From: Cylindrotheca closterium
Taxonomy: Eukaryota > Bacillariophyta > Bacillariophyceae > Bacillariales > Bacillariaceae
Direction of reading: 5' to 3'
Length of the DNA: 64,000 nucleotides
NCBI GenBank assembly: GCA_933822405.4
Contig: CAKOGP040002225.1
Location: 54,301 to 118,300 of the forward strand
The position numbers and the translations under genes were made by a program. The notes beneath the pieces were generated by a model. It saw only the letters and a list, made by a program, of their open reading frames with translations, did no database searches and was not told the DNA's origin. Below are positions 20,701-28,929 of this stretch, one piece after another (within the stretch, counting starts at the first letter, position 1; each line of letters opens with the position of its first letter).

Positions 20701-21175
20701 GGAGGCAGGGACTTTGGTCATTGACACTGGTGGTTTCTCTACGATTGCACCAAAATACTTTTTTGGAATGGTAGACACTTTCTTTCGAGGTTTTGCAATG
20801 TATCTCCTTGCTCATCGCACGCGAAAGCGAAAACACCTCCAACTCGCGAACGAAATCCAGACTACCATTGAGAAGTGGGCACAAAATGGAAATCCAAATG
20901 TGCAGCACTACCACCTCTTTTTATGCGCAGAACAGGCTGCGTACGATAAAAAGTCAACGGAAGCAGCATCCCTGTTTCGGAAAGCTATCGTACTGGCAAC
21001 TCGGACGGGCCATCTGCACCATGCTGCCCTTTTCAACGAGCGATGTGCAGCCTATCTCGAGGCGGAAATCCTCGAATCTTGCCAATCACTGGAAGACATT
21101 GACTTTCGAAAAAGCGAAACGGTCCGCCTGTACACCGCATGGGGTGCGATGCAAAAGGTGAAACTGATGTCGTAG
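17782..21175 (+). CDS. AAA_16-type STAND ATPase with helical repeat C-terminus
   Basis: Two exons, 17782-20039 and 20119-21175. The intron 20040-20118 starts GTGAGT, ends CAG and is in phase 2, giving 1104 residues. After a disordered N-terminus, LIGRKRERDCLKRCY (about 73-87) opens an AAA_16 module. Walker A is GPSGVGKTT (127-135), GLFVNGKFDLS follows, and Walker B is IVILLDDLQWAD (274-285), then a sensor strand NALMIVGCFRPEE. This matches the ATPase part of bacterial and algal multi-domain signalling proteins, in which it is usually preceded by a Ser/Thr kinase and followed by TPR-like helices with a cyclase or histidine kinase. Here there is no kinase and no output domain, only about 600 residues of helical repeats. 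A regulatory switch role is inference. Its 3' end is copied in an inverted fragment at about 25120-25163. Confidence 0.8.
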
Positions 21176-22380
21176 TTACATTTACAGGCATCGTGTGTCC
21201 ATACATTGCCAGCACCATTGGTCAATTCCTAGAATGAATCATGCGTCTCTAATCTGATTTGGTACCAATGTAGAATTGGAGGTGTGTTAAAAAGTGGCTC
21301 TTCATTTTTGGAGAAGCGCTGATATAGTTTCTTTCACCACAACAACAACTTTATCTTTTGCGTTCGCATTGCGATGTCCTTCATCGCCTTCGTCGTATCT
21401 GTTCTATTATTACGGACTTGTTGGCATTCCGTCTATTCGTCTCAACGAACATATTAATACATCCAGGAATATATACAAACAATACTATGATTGCAAAAAA
21501 GGCAGTTGTAGCAGGAGCCACAGGAAGTGTCGGACGTTTGATTGTGCAGACTTGCATAGAAGATCCCAGAATTGAAAAGGTCACAGCTGTGGTTCGTCGA
21601 ACAGTGTCAAGTGAAAAAGCAGAAGAACTATGGGGATCTTCCGACAGTTCCAAGTTGTCGCAGCTAGTGGTGGATTATCCTTCTCTCACTGTCGATGATG
21701 CCAAGCTGAAGGAAGGCTTCCAGGGGTGTGATGCCTTCCTGACCGGCCTTGGTGTATACTCCGGCAATACCAATCGAGCGAAGATGGAAAGTGCGGAAAT
21801 AAAACACAATTCTATCCTTGCAAAAGTAGCCCATGAAGCTGGAGCAAAGCGGGGATCCTATCTGAGTGGTCAAGGTGTCCTGCAACCCAAGAGAGAAGGA
21901 AAATCCAGGATCATGTTTGCTCAAATCAAGGGTCAAGCAGAAGAAACCTTGGCTGGAATCTTTATTGGTGACGATGAAGCACATGTGTCCGTTCGACCAG
22001 GTGGTATATTCGATCGCCCTGGACCACCCGTATATGGATTTTTCGATGCGATGCTGGCCAAGTGGCCTTTGAAAAAGTTGAAGGAAACAAAGTATGGAAT
22101 TTCAGCTAATGATATTGCCAAAGGAATGGTACAAGGAGCTCTGTTTGACGACAGTGAAACCGTAAAAGGGAATACCGTCTGGGAGAATAACACCATCAAA
22201 GAGGCAGCTAGAAGATACGAGACGTACTTTAAAAACAATGGAAATTGAAGATGGGTGGCTACTGATCCAGCTCCCAATGCTATTGCATTACTGCCATTCG
22301 ACTAGACAATGCATAAAAACATATCTCTACACTATGCGGTATTGATTTCTATGGAATCAGTGTCTCACCGCGGGATCAAA
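21125..22380. repeat. Left arm of a 1.25-kb inverted duplication
   Basis: Runs from the last codons of the ATPase gene through the TIP30-like gene and its 3' flank. Its reverse complement is found at about 23869-25163. Landmarks in order are CTGTACACCGCATGG, ATAGTTTCTTTCACCAC, TCCGTCTATTCGTCTCAA, the whole gene, and CCGCGGGATCAAA at the end. Boundaries were set by eye to within about 10 bases. Confidence 0.8.
21487..22248 (+). CDS. TIP30/HTATIP2-like NAD(P)-binding oxidoreductase, left copy
   Basis: 253 residues from the ATG at 21487. An in-frame upstream extension to 21358 is outside the conserved part and diverges from the second copy. The Rossmann motif VVAGATGSVGRLIVQT is at 7-22, followed by VTAVVRR and later YLSGQGVLQ and SVRPGGIFDRPG, the layout of extended or atypical short-chain dehydrogenase-like proteins of the CC3/TIP30 and NmrA group. 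The catalytic YxxxK is not obvious, so it may bind NADPH as a sensor or chaperone rather than act as a classic dehydrogenase; that is inference. A second copy lies inverted at 24007-24768 with about 18 amino-acid differences confined to the middle. Confidence 0.8.
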   Translation: MIAKKAVVAGATGSVGRLIVQTCIEDPRIEKVTAVVRRTVSSEKAEELWGSSDSSKLSQLVVDYPSLTVDDAKLKEGFQGCDAFLTGLGVYSGNTNRAKMESAEIKHNSILAKVAHEAGAKRGSYLSGQGVLQPKREGKSRIMFAQIKGQAEETLAGIFIGDDEAHVSVRPGGIFDRPGPPVYGFFDAMLAKWPLKKLKETKYGISANDIAKGMVQGALFDDSETVKGNTVWENNTIKEAARRYETYFKNNGN

Positions 22381-22523
22381 CCACAGCAAGCCAAACGTCC
22401 AAGTCTTCATGCTGGTAAGGTCATCTTTGTGGGTTCCTTCTTGGTCATTGAAAAAGCTATATATCATGCCTACTGCGGAAGCACTTTCCCACCCGTGGCT
22501 ATGCAATCCCACCATTGACGATA

Positions 22524-23405
22524 CTATCGATTCAATTTCTCAACTTCTTCCAATGTTGTCTTGACAAAGGATACGTATTCTTCTTCATGTTTTCGCAGAT
22601 GCTGCACATGCGCCGAGTTTTCAAAATGCTTCAGGGCAACGTACTCGCCCACACCAGCTTTGCGGTCGTTGGCTAGCTCTTCAATGTATTTTCCTTCCAC
22701 AATTTCATCGTCGTTTGAATACATGTATGCCTGTCGTAGACAATTCGTGTCTGTTTGCAAACGACTCCAGAACTCTTCATTATGTGTAGGTTGACCCATC
22801 AGGTAAGAGGAAAGATTCAAAACATGGGTAAAGACCACATACATTGCCGCAGCAGGATACCCAATGATTTTGTTTGGAACAAGGCTTCGAATGACGTTGA
22901 AAGTACCTGATGTTGTGAAAAAGCCAGGCGCTGAATCAAAGATTTGACAGCCCAACTTGAGACGATCTCCAAACAATCGGAGATCTTGGCTTGTTTCTGT
23001 GTCGTTGTCCTGCTCTTCTGTGGTTTCTTCTTTCTTATTGACTGAATTGTCATTGGCCTCCAGCATGATTCCAATTCGATTTGTAATGAATGTTCCACCA
23101 TTGCTGAGAATGTGCATCACCACAGGAGTCTTGTTTGCTTGATTATTATCGTCGTCTGCTTCAGCAACTTCTTTCAGCAGTTTTGTCACCAGTTTCAAAC
23201 CCTCCAAAGCAAAAGCATCCTGGTTTACAGTGTTGCCTGTAAAGATATCCCTATTTGTTGCTGTACCAGCTACAGTAGAACAATTCAAGGAATGGTACAC
23301 ATTCGCGTACTTGGCAACGTGCTTGGGCTTGGCACCTGCAAATCCCAGAACGAGAACGACGGCTCGTGGTCGTTGGAATGCTTGCGTGACGAACGATGAG
23401 GTCAT
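22524..23405 (-). CDS. TMEM53/DUF829 alpha/beta-hydrolase-like protein
   Basis: 293 residues, single exon. RAVVLVLGFAGAKPKHVAKY near the N-terminus and VVMHILSNGGT (about 96-105, with Ser101 at the nucleophile-elbow position) are hallmarks of the DUF829/TMEM53 family, an alpha/beta hydrolase-like group found across eukaryotes. A loop rich in Asn/Asp (84-92) and an acidic insert (124-140, KKEETTEEQDNDTE) are probably exposed. The last 60 residues (VALKHFENSAHVQHLRKH) contain the conserved His expected of the family. The enzymatic substrate is unknown. The gene sits in the loop between the two inverted arms, and its promoter and first codons are repeated in direct orientation at about 25210-25460. 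Confidence 0.8.
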   Translation of the reverse strand: MTSSFVTQAFQRPRAVVLVLGFAGAKPKHVAKYANVYHSLNCSTVAGTATNRDIFTGNTVNQDAFALEGLKLVTKLLKEVAEADDDNNQANKTPVVMHILSNGGTFITNRIGIMLEANDNSVNKKEETTEEQDNDTETSQDLRLFGDRLKLGCQIFDSAPGFFTTSGTFNVIRSLVPNKIIGYPAAAMYVVFTHVLNLSSYLMGQPTHNEEFWSRLQTDTNCLRQAYMYSNDDEIVEGKYIEELANDRKAGVGEYVALKHFENSAHVQHLRKHEEEYVSFVKTTLEEVEKLNR

Positions 23406-23868
23406 TTATTCCTTTATTTCTTTCGTAGCAGCAATCAAGGGTGTCTCAACGATTATGGCACTATTCTGGGAACAAGGAATGACCTCTGGATCTCTCGACT
23501 TGATGATGACGCTGTCATCCAAAGAAGTGATTGTCACACATTATCGAAGCTTCTCCATTTTCACCAGAGCTTGCATCCAACGAATTCGTGAGATCTTCGA
23601 ATATGCGGCGACTGCTTCGAACCCACACTGGCCACGTCATTTGTGTCACAATATATCCATAACACGGTATATCCCCATCTCACACTTCACTTTTTTCTTG
23701 TTGAACGGTTTGCGGTTTCGTGGTGTGAGACCTCAAACAGGATGTTCTGGTCATCTTTCCAGTGGGCATAGTATAGAGCATGCCTGGAATGACCAATGAA
23801 CCATCATGATGGATGTGACGTTATTACGAGCACAATGATTTCAATGTTTGACTTGCTCCAGCCAGTTC
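23406..23868. other. Promoter region of the DUF829 gene, duplicated downstream
   Basis: No independent gene. Segments such as GGAATGCTTGCGTGACGAAC, GGTTTGCGGTTTCGTGG and GACCTCAAA reappear in the same order and orientation at 25210-25460, with a shorter spacing. Confidence 0.6.
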
Positions 23869-25163
23869 TTTGATCCCGCGGTCGTGACACACTGAGTCAA
23901 TAGAAATTAATACCGCGTAGTGTAGAGATACGTTTTTATTCATTGTCTAGTTGAAATACAATAATGCAATAGCATTGGGAGCTGAATCAGTAGCCGCCAT
24001 CCATCTTTAATTTCCATTGTTTTCAAAGTACGTCTCGTATCTTCTAGCTGCCTCTTTGATGGTGTTATTCTCCCAGACGGTATTCCCTTTCACGGTTTCA
24101 CTGTCGTCAAACAGAGCTCCTTGTACCATTCCTTTGGCAATATCATTAGCTGAAATTCCATATTTGGTATCCCTTAACTTTTTCAAAGGCCACTTGGCCA
24201 ACAATGTATCGGTAAACCCATATATGGGCGGTCCGGGGCGATCGAATATTGCACCCGGCCGAACGGATACATGTGCTTCATCGTGACCACTAAAGATTCC
24301 GGCCAAGGTTTCTTCTGCTTGACCCTTGATTTGAGCATACATGATCCTGGATTTTCCTTCTCTCTTGGGTTGCAGGACACCTTGACCACTCAGATAGGAT
24401 CCCCGCTTTGCTCCAGCTTCATGGACTACTTTTGCAAGGATAGAATTGTACTTGACTTCCGCATCTTCCATCTCCGCTCGTTTGGTATTGCCAGCGTATA
24501 CACCAAGGCCGGTCAGGAAGGCATCACACCCCTGGAAGCCTTCCTTCAGCTTGGCATCATCGACAGTGAGAGAAGGATAATCCACCACTAGCTGCGACAA
24601 CTTGGAACTGTCGGAAGATCCCCATAGTTCTTCTGCTTTTTCACTTGACACTGTTCGACGAACCACAGCTGTGACCTTTTCAATTCTGGGATCTTCTATG
24701 CAAGTCTGCACAATCAAACGTCCGACACTTCCTGTGGCTCCTGCTACAACTGCCTTTTTTGCAATCATAGGTCCTTCCTAGTATCGTTCGTGTATATTCC
24801 TTGATGAATTTTAAAATGTGTTATTTGAGACGAATAGACGGAAGACCAACAAGTGCCGTAATAATATAACAGATACAGTACGACGATGGTATGGGGCATC
24901 GCAATGCGAACGCAAACGATATTTTGAAGTTGATGTCGTAGTGGTGAAAGAAACTATATAAGCTCGTTAAGCTTTGTAATATTTACTGTATCTACCGGTA
25001 TGTTGAGGTTGCTCATAGACCGGTATCAGAGGCGCATGATGATGACTCATTTTAGGAATTGGCAAATGGTGCCTGAAATATAAAGACGCATGATGCCTGC
25101 CTCTATGTGACTACGACATCAGTTTCACCTTTTGCATTGCACCCCACCATGCGGTGTACAGCC
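23869..25163. repeat. Right arm of the 1.25-kb inverted duplication
   Basis: Reverse-complement copy of about 21125-22380, carrying the second TIP30-like gene and a fragment of the ATPase 3' end. The first roughly 270 bases of coding sequence and the last roughly 150 are almost identical between arms; the middle and the 5' flank have diverged. Confidence 0.8.
24007..24768 (-). CDS. TIP30/HTATIP2-like NAD(P)-binding oxidoreductase, right (inverted) copy
   Basis: 253 residues, single exon, ATG at 24768-24766. Residues 1-91 are identical to the left copy and so, by eye, is the DNA including silent sites. Residues 92-205 carry nearly all differences (for example GVYAGNTKRAEM versus GVYSGNTNRAKM, and GFTDTLLAKW versus GFFDAMLAKW). 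The C-terminal 50 residues are again almost identical. Both copies have intact frames and the same GATGSVG cofactor loop, so both may be functional. The 5' leader differs from that of the left copy right up to the ATG. Confidence 0.8.
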   Translation of the reverse strand: MIAKKAVVAGATGSVGRLIVQTCIEDPRIEKVTAVVRRTVSSEKAEELWGSSDSSKLSQLVVDYPSLTVDDAKLKEGFQGCDAFLTGLGVYAGNTKRAEMEDAEVKYNSILAKVVHEAGAKRGSYLSGQGVLQPKREGKSRIMYAQIKGQAEETLAGIFSGHDEAHVSVRPGAIFDRPGPPIYGFTDTLLAKWPLKKLRDTKYGISANDIAKGMVQGALFDDSETVKGNTVWENNTIKEAARRYETYFENNGN

Positions 25164-25565
25164 GTGAGTCCTCCTGAACAACGAGCGAGGCAGTTGTTGC
25201 TGCTGCTCGTGCTGGCTGGTCGTTGGAATGCTTGCGTGACGAACCATGAAGTCATTAATTTGTTTACTTCTTTTCTAGCGGTATCTCAAAGAGTGAGTCT
25301 GGCACGGCAGTATTCTTTTGAGCTAGGCGACTACTTCGAACCGCCACGTCATTGCATCTCCCGTCGGCACTCCACATTTTTATTTTTCCGGTTTTATGAT
25401 AAAACGCGCGGTTTGCGATTTCGTGGACCTCAAATTCCGGTCATAACCATCAGAACTTTGAACTTCCCGACTTTTTGGATTGTTTGACGACGACGGTGGA
25501 GACTATTGTTAGCAAGAATAAAAGAACAACAACAGCAACAACACCAAGAAAAACACCGTTCCACG
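24769..25565. other. Intergenic with gene remnants and promoter of the DUF1275 gene
   Basis: Contains the outer part of the right inverted arm, the fused remnant described below, and after about 25460 the leader of the next gene, which includes a CAA-rich tract (25527-25550). TACCGGTA at 24993-25000. No intact gene. Confidence 0.5.
25120..25255 (-). pseudogene. Chimeric remnant: DUF829 start joined to ATPase 3' end
   Basis: On the minus strand, the ATG at 25255-25253 opens a frame beginning MTSWFVTQAFQRP, against MTSSFVTQAFQRPRA in the intact DUF829 gene. After about 13 codons the similarity ends, and from about 25163 it changes to the last codons of the ATPase gene (CTGTACACCGCATGG through GTGAAACTGATGTCGTAG) in another frame. 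So the bulk of both genes is missing between two joined ends. It is best read as the scar of a duplication with internal deletion. Confidence 0.6.
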
Positions 25566-26516
25566 ATGAAGATATCGAATTTCAACGTCAGTGCCCTCTT
25601 ACTTGCTGCAATGGCAGTAACTCCAGCCAGTGGTTTCGTTACTAGTACTACTAAGAACAACAATCCCTCTTCTTCACGCCACATCTTGGCCTACTCTCGA
25701 CAGCAGCAGATGTCACGACCCATCACTCATCTTCCAACCATGGACCTATCTCCTCGATCGAACAACTTGGTCAAATTGCAAGCTGCTTCCATCAACGATT
25801 CCGTCAACGATATTAAAAACGAGATTACTAGTTCCTTTTCTCGCTTGGAAGGAAAACGACGACTTGGGTTTGGAATGGCATTCTTGACAGGCGTCAGTGA
25901 TCTTGCGCTCAATTTGAAATACAAGTGCTTTGCCACCATGATGACTGGAAATACCATGTGGATGGCCTTGGCAATGGTAGAACAACGGTTCACGGATGTT
26001 GGCTTCTACGCATCGGTCATCTTGTCGTATCTTGCAGGTCTTGCTGTCTTTCGACAATCCGATGTGGCACTCAAAAAGAGGAATACCCTTCCCCTTTCCG
26101 CCTTTTTTACAGCAGCCCTCTTTGTTGGGAGTGATGTCATGTTTAGCATGTACGGGAGTCGCTGGATTCCCACAATGATGTTGGCCATGGGATTTGGAAT
26201 TGTCAATTCGGTCGGCCAGGATTGTACCGGGACCCTTACCTTTGTCGTGACGGGAAGCTTGACACGAATGATGGCCCAAATTGTAGACCGTGTTTCCAAG
26301 AGTGCAGGACAAAAGAAGCTGACAGTCCAGGACAAACAAGGATTTTTGTTGAATGCTTCCATTTTTGGAGGTTTCTTTTGTGGAGCCGCCTTTGCAGGTG
26401 TCCTCAAGGCCAAGGGAATTCTAGTCCAAAAGCTCGGTGTCTTTTCTGGAATCGGTTTGTCCTATGCCCTGTTGTTCCTATGGAAGGACAACATATTTCA
26501 GTGGAAATCGAACTGA
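25566..26516 (+). CDS. DUF1275 (YoaK-like) membrane protein with plastid presequence
   Basis: 316 residues from the ATG at 25566. The signal peptide VSALLLAAMAVTPASGF ends in the ASGF plastid-import pattern (residues 20-24), followed by a Ser/Asn-rich transit region to about residue 75. The membrane part starts RRLGFGMAFLTGVSDLALNL and carries TMMTGNTMWMALAM, the G-x(2)-D and TGNT-type signature of DUF1275, then five or six hydrophobic helices. Bacterial relatives are poorly characterised inner-membrane proteins; a transport function is guesswork. If the presequence is right, the protein would lie in a plastid envelope or thylakoid membrane. Confidence 0.75.
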   Translation: MKISNFNVSALLLAAMAVTPASGFVTSTTKNNNPSSSRHILAYSRQQQMSRPITHLPTMDLSPRSNNLVKLQAASINDSVNDIKNEITSSFSRLEGKRRLGFGMAFLTGVSDLALNLKYKCFATMMTGNTMWMALAMVEQRFTDVGFYASVILSYLAGLAVFRQSDVALKKRNTLPLSAFFTAALFVGSDVMFSMYGSRWIPTMMLAMGFGIVNSVGQDCTGTLTFVVTGSLTRMMAQIVDRVSKSAGQKKLTVQDKQGFLLNASIFGGFFCGAAFAGVLKAKGILVQKLGVFSGIGLSYALLFLWKDNIFQWKSN

Positions 26517-26876
26517 AAAAAAGATGGTGAAATCGCTCACGACGATCTTCTAGTGGGTCACAACAAGACGACTGCGCCAGTTTATCGTCGTATCTCGTAG
26601 ACTGTATCGTACGTGTACCGTATGTACATATAATGATAAAATGCTAACTTACAACGCTAGAGTATTCAGTATGTATCCATTTCATTATATAATATAGAAG
26701 TAGCTACATCAGTAGCCCGCGACATTTCTTTGGTTTGGAATATTTTGTACACTATAAAAATGTTGGTAATGACCTCTACCATTGTATCTGATATATAAAA
26801 TGTCGCAATGCCCTCATCACTATCAATGCGGTTATTATGTTTATTTTATTATTAATATATATACGGTAAATAAATA
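26517..26876. other. Intergenic between convergent genes
   Basis: 3' flanks of the DUF1275 gene and the acyl-CoA dehydrogenase gene, AT-rich (26700-26880). No gene seen. Confidence 0.5.
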
Positions 26877-27707
26877 CTACAGCTTGCTTCGGGGAGGGTC
26901 GGTACCAAACATGGACCGGTACAATCCTTTCAATTCCAGCATGGCAACTGACTGCCGATGAACGGCATCTGGTCCATCGGCAATCCTTAGCGTCCTCAAA
27001 TTCGCCAATGCCTTGGCCAACACAAAATCTTCAGATACTCCCGCACCCCCGTGTACTTGTACAGCCTTGTCAATGACACCAACGCAGAGTTCCGGTACTT
27101 GGACCTTGATGGAGGAAATGAATTGTCGGGCTTGCCGTGGACCAAATTCGTCCATTTGTTGGGCGCAGTTCAAAGTCAACAAACGAGCGGCTTGAATGGC
27201 ACCAAAGGAATCGGCAATCTCTGCTTGGACGGTTCCATGTTGCCATAGATATTTGCCAAAGGTCTTGCGTTCGATGGATCGTTGCAACATTAATTCGAAA
27301 CAGCGTTGGGCTGGAGTGAATGGTTGGTTCATAATGAGGATGAGAGGATGAATGGAGGCAGTAGTCGTGATCGAGTGAGCAATGGGTTCATACATGTAAT
27401 AGTTGTGCACGCCATAGAACAAGTTGTGTCGTTTCCAAAATATACCAAAAACTTACTCATTCCAACCGCTCTCATGCAATGATGGATTCGTCCTGGACCT
27501 AATCTTGCTTGTGAGACCTTGAATCCACTTCCTTCTCCTCCAATCAAGTGATCTTGTGTTAGGGGAACGCTGTCCAGAGCCACTTCGGCATGCCCAAACG
27601 GCGCGTCGTCGTAGCCAAAGACTGTCAATGGTCGCACTGCTCGGACTTTGGGATGCGGCAAAGGTACTAGTACAATCGTATGCTTGCTATGCCTCTTGTT
27701 GTTGTTG

Positions 27708-27742
<35 letters not shown>

Positions 27743-28483
27743 ATTGTTGGAGAAAGTCGTAGTACCATCATCAGAAGAAGAGGCCGCAGGTGCAACTCCA
27801 GGGGCGTACTCCATTTTGGCCACCACCAGTGCCATTTTACATCGAGGGTCCATGGCTCCCGTCGACCACCACTTTTTTCCCGTCAAGGTATAGGTAGACG
27901 CGGAAGTTTTGACTAGTTTGGTTTCCAAATTGGTCGGATCACTGCTGGCAACATCAGGTTCCGTCATGAGAAAGGTGGATCGGATCTTTCCCTGGAGCAA
28001 AGGCACCAGGTAGGTTTCCTTTTGTTGGGGAGTGCCAAATTCCAACAAAACTTCCATATTTCCAGTATCGGGAGCACTGCAATTGCAAGACATGGCTCCC
28101 AATTCGGATCGTCCCATGCTTTCGGCCAGAATGCCATATTCCCGGTAGGTCAGAACGACATTGGGTGCCAAGGATTTGGCGGATTTTGGAAGATGAGGCA
28201 CCAGTCGAGGTGGCAAAAAGAGATTCCACAAACCCAAATCTTGTGCCGTTTGTTGTAATTTGGACAAGGATGGAGGAAGGGCGTCCATGGTCCATCGATC
28301 GCTTCCCGATCTGGAGGACAAGTGCTCGTTGTATTCCTCTTCGGCCGGCAAGACGTCATGTTCAATGAATTCGTCGAGCCGAGCTTTGAGCGCTGCAACT
28401 TCGGGACGTAAATACGTCAAGGAAGGTTGTGGACCCTCTATCTTTGGTTGTTGTTTGGAAGATGACGACGACGACGACGACAT
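26877..28483 (-). CDS. Acyl-CoA dehydrogenase (ACAD10/11-like) with peroxisomal SKL terminus
   Basis: Two exons, 28483-27457 and 27310-26877. The intron 27456-27311 starts GTAAGT, ends CCAG and is in phase 1, giving 486 residues. It oxidises an acyl-CoA thioester using FAD. Diagnostic segments of the ACAD10/11 branch are visible: MSCNCSAPDTGNMEVL, STFLMTEPDVASSDPTN, GKKWWSTGAMDPRCK, RPLTVFGYDDAPFGHAEV, ARLGPGRIHHCMRAVGM, VHGGAGVSEDFVLA and ADGPDAVHRQSVA. The protein ends PPRSKL, a canonical PTS1 signal, so peroxisomal rather than mitochondrial beta-oxidation is implied. No mitochondrial presequence is seen; the N-terminus is a Ser run. A Ser/Asn homopolymer insert (27690-27760) interrupts the middle domain and is probably a surface loop. 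The ATG at 28483 was chosen because the upstream frame starts at a TTG. Confidence 0.9.
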
Positions 28484-28929
28484 GTTCTGTTTGCATGCAA
28501 ATAATAACAAGTCTCCAACACCACCTTATTTTTTGTTTGTTTGAGAAACGAGAAGTGACGGGAGATGCAAGACGGCAGATTATGTTTCAGGAAACAAAAT
28601 GAAAAATGCCAATGATTTCGACAGATGACAAATGAAGTCGATGGCCAATATTGATGGGCAGAAGCTTAACCTTAATGGAGCAGAGAAAGGCAAAGGTGAA
28701 TGAGGTCGTTACTCCTTTCGCACCCTTTCTTTTGGAGATGACGACAATGATGACGATGATGATAATGTCTCCGAGCATAGCACTCACTGCAAATATTACG
28801 CATTCTGAATTCTGACGACCACTCCGCGTGAGATGTGAAATCGTAACAAGAGCCGTGTGTCGGAACGTGATATCATTGGTCTCATAAGCAAGCAAACAAA
28901 CAAACACACACACACACACTGTCAAAATC
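28484..28929. other. Divergent promoter between ACAD and LRR genes
   Basis: 446 bases with start codons pointing outward on both sides. It contains an (AC)8 tract at 28904-28919 just before the LRR start codon. No gene. Confidence 0.55.

Noticed and set aside
21358..21486. In-frame N-terminal extension of the left TIP30-like gene
   Set aside because: The extension is not conserved in the inverted copy, and the Rossmann fold begins right after the ATG at 21487.
21125..25163. Inverted arms as a DNA transposon
   Set aside because: No transposase, no short terminal inverted repeats and no target-site duplication seen; the arms carry ordinary genes.
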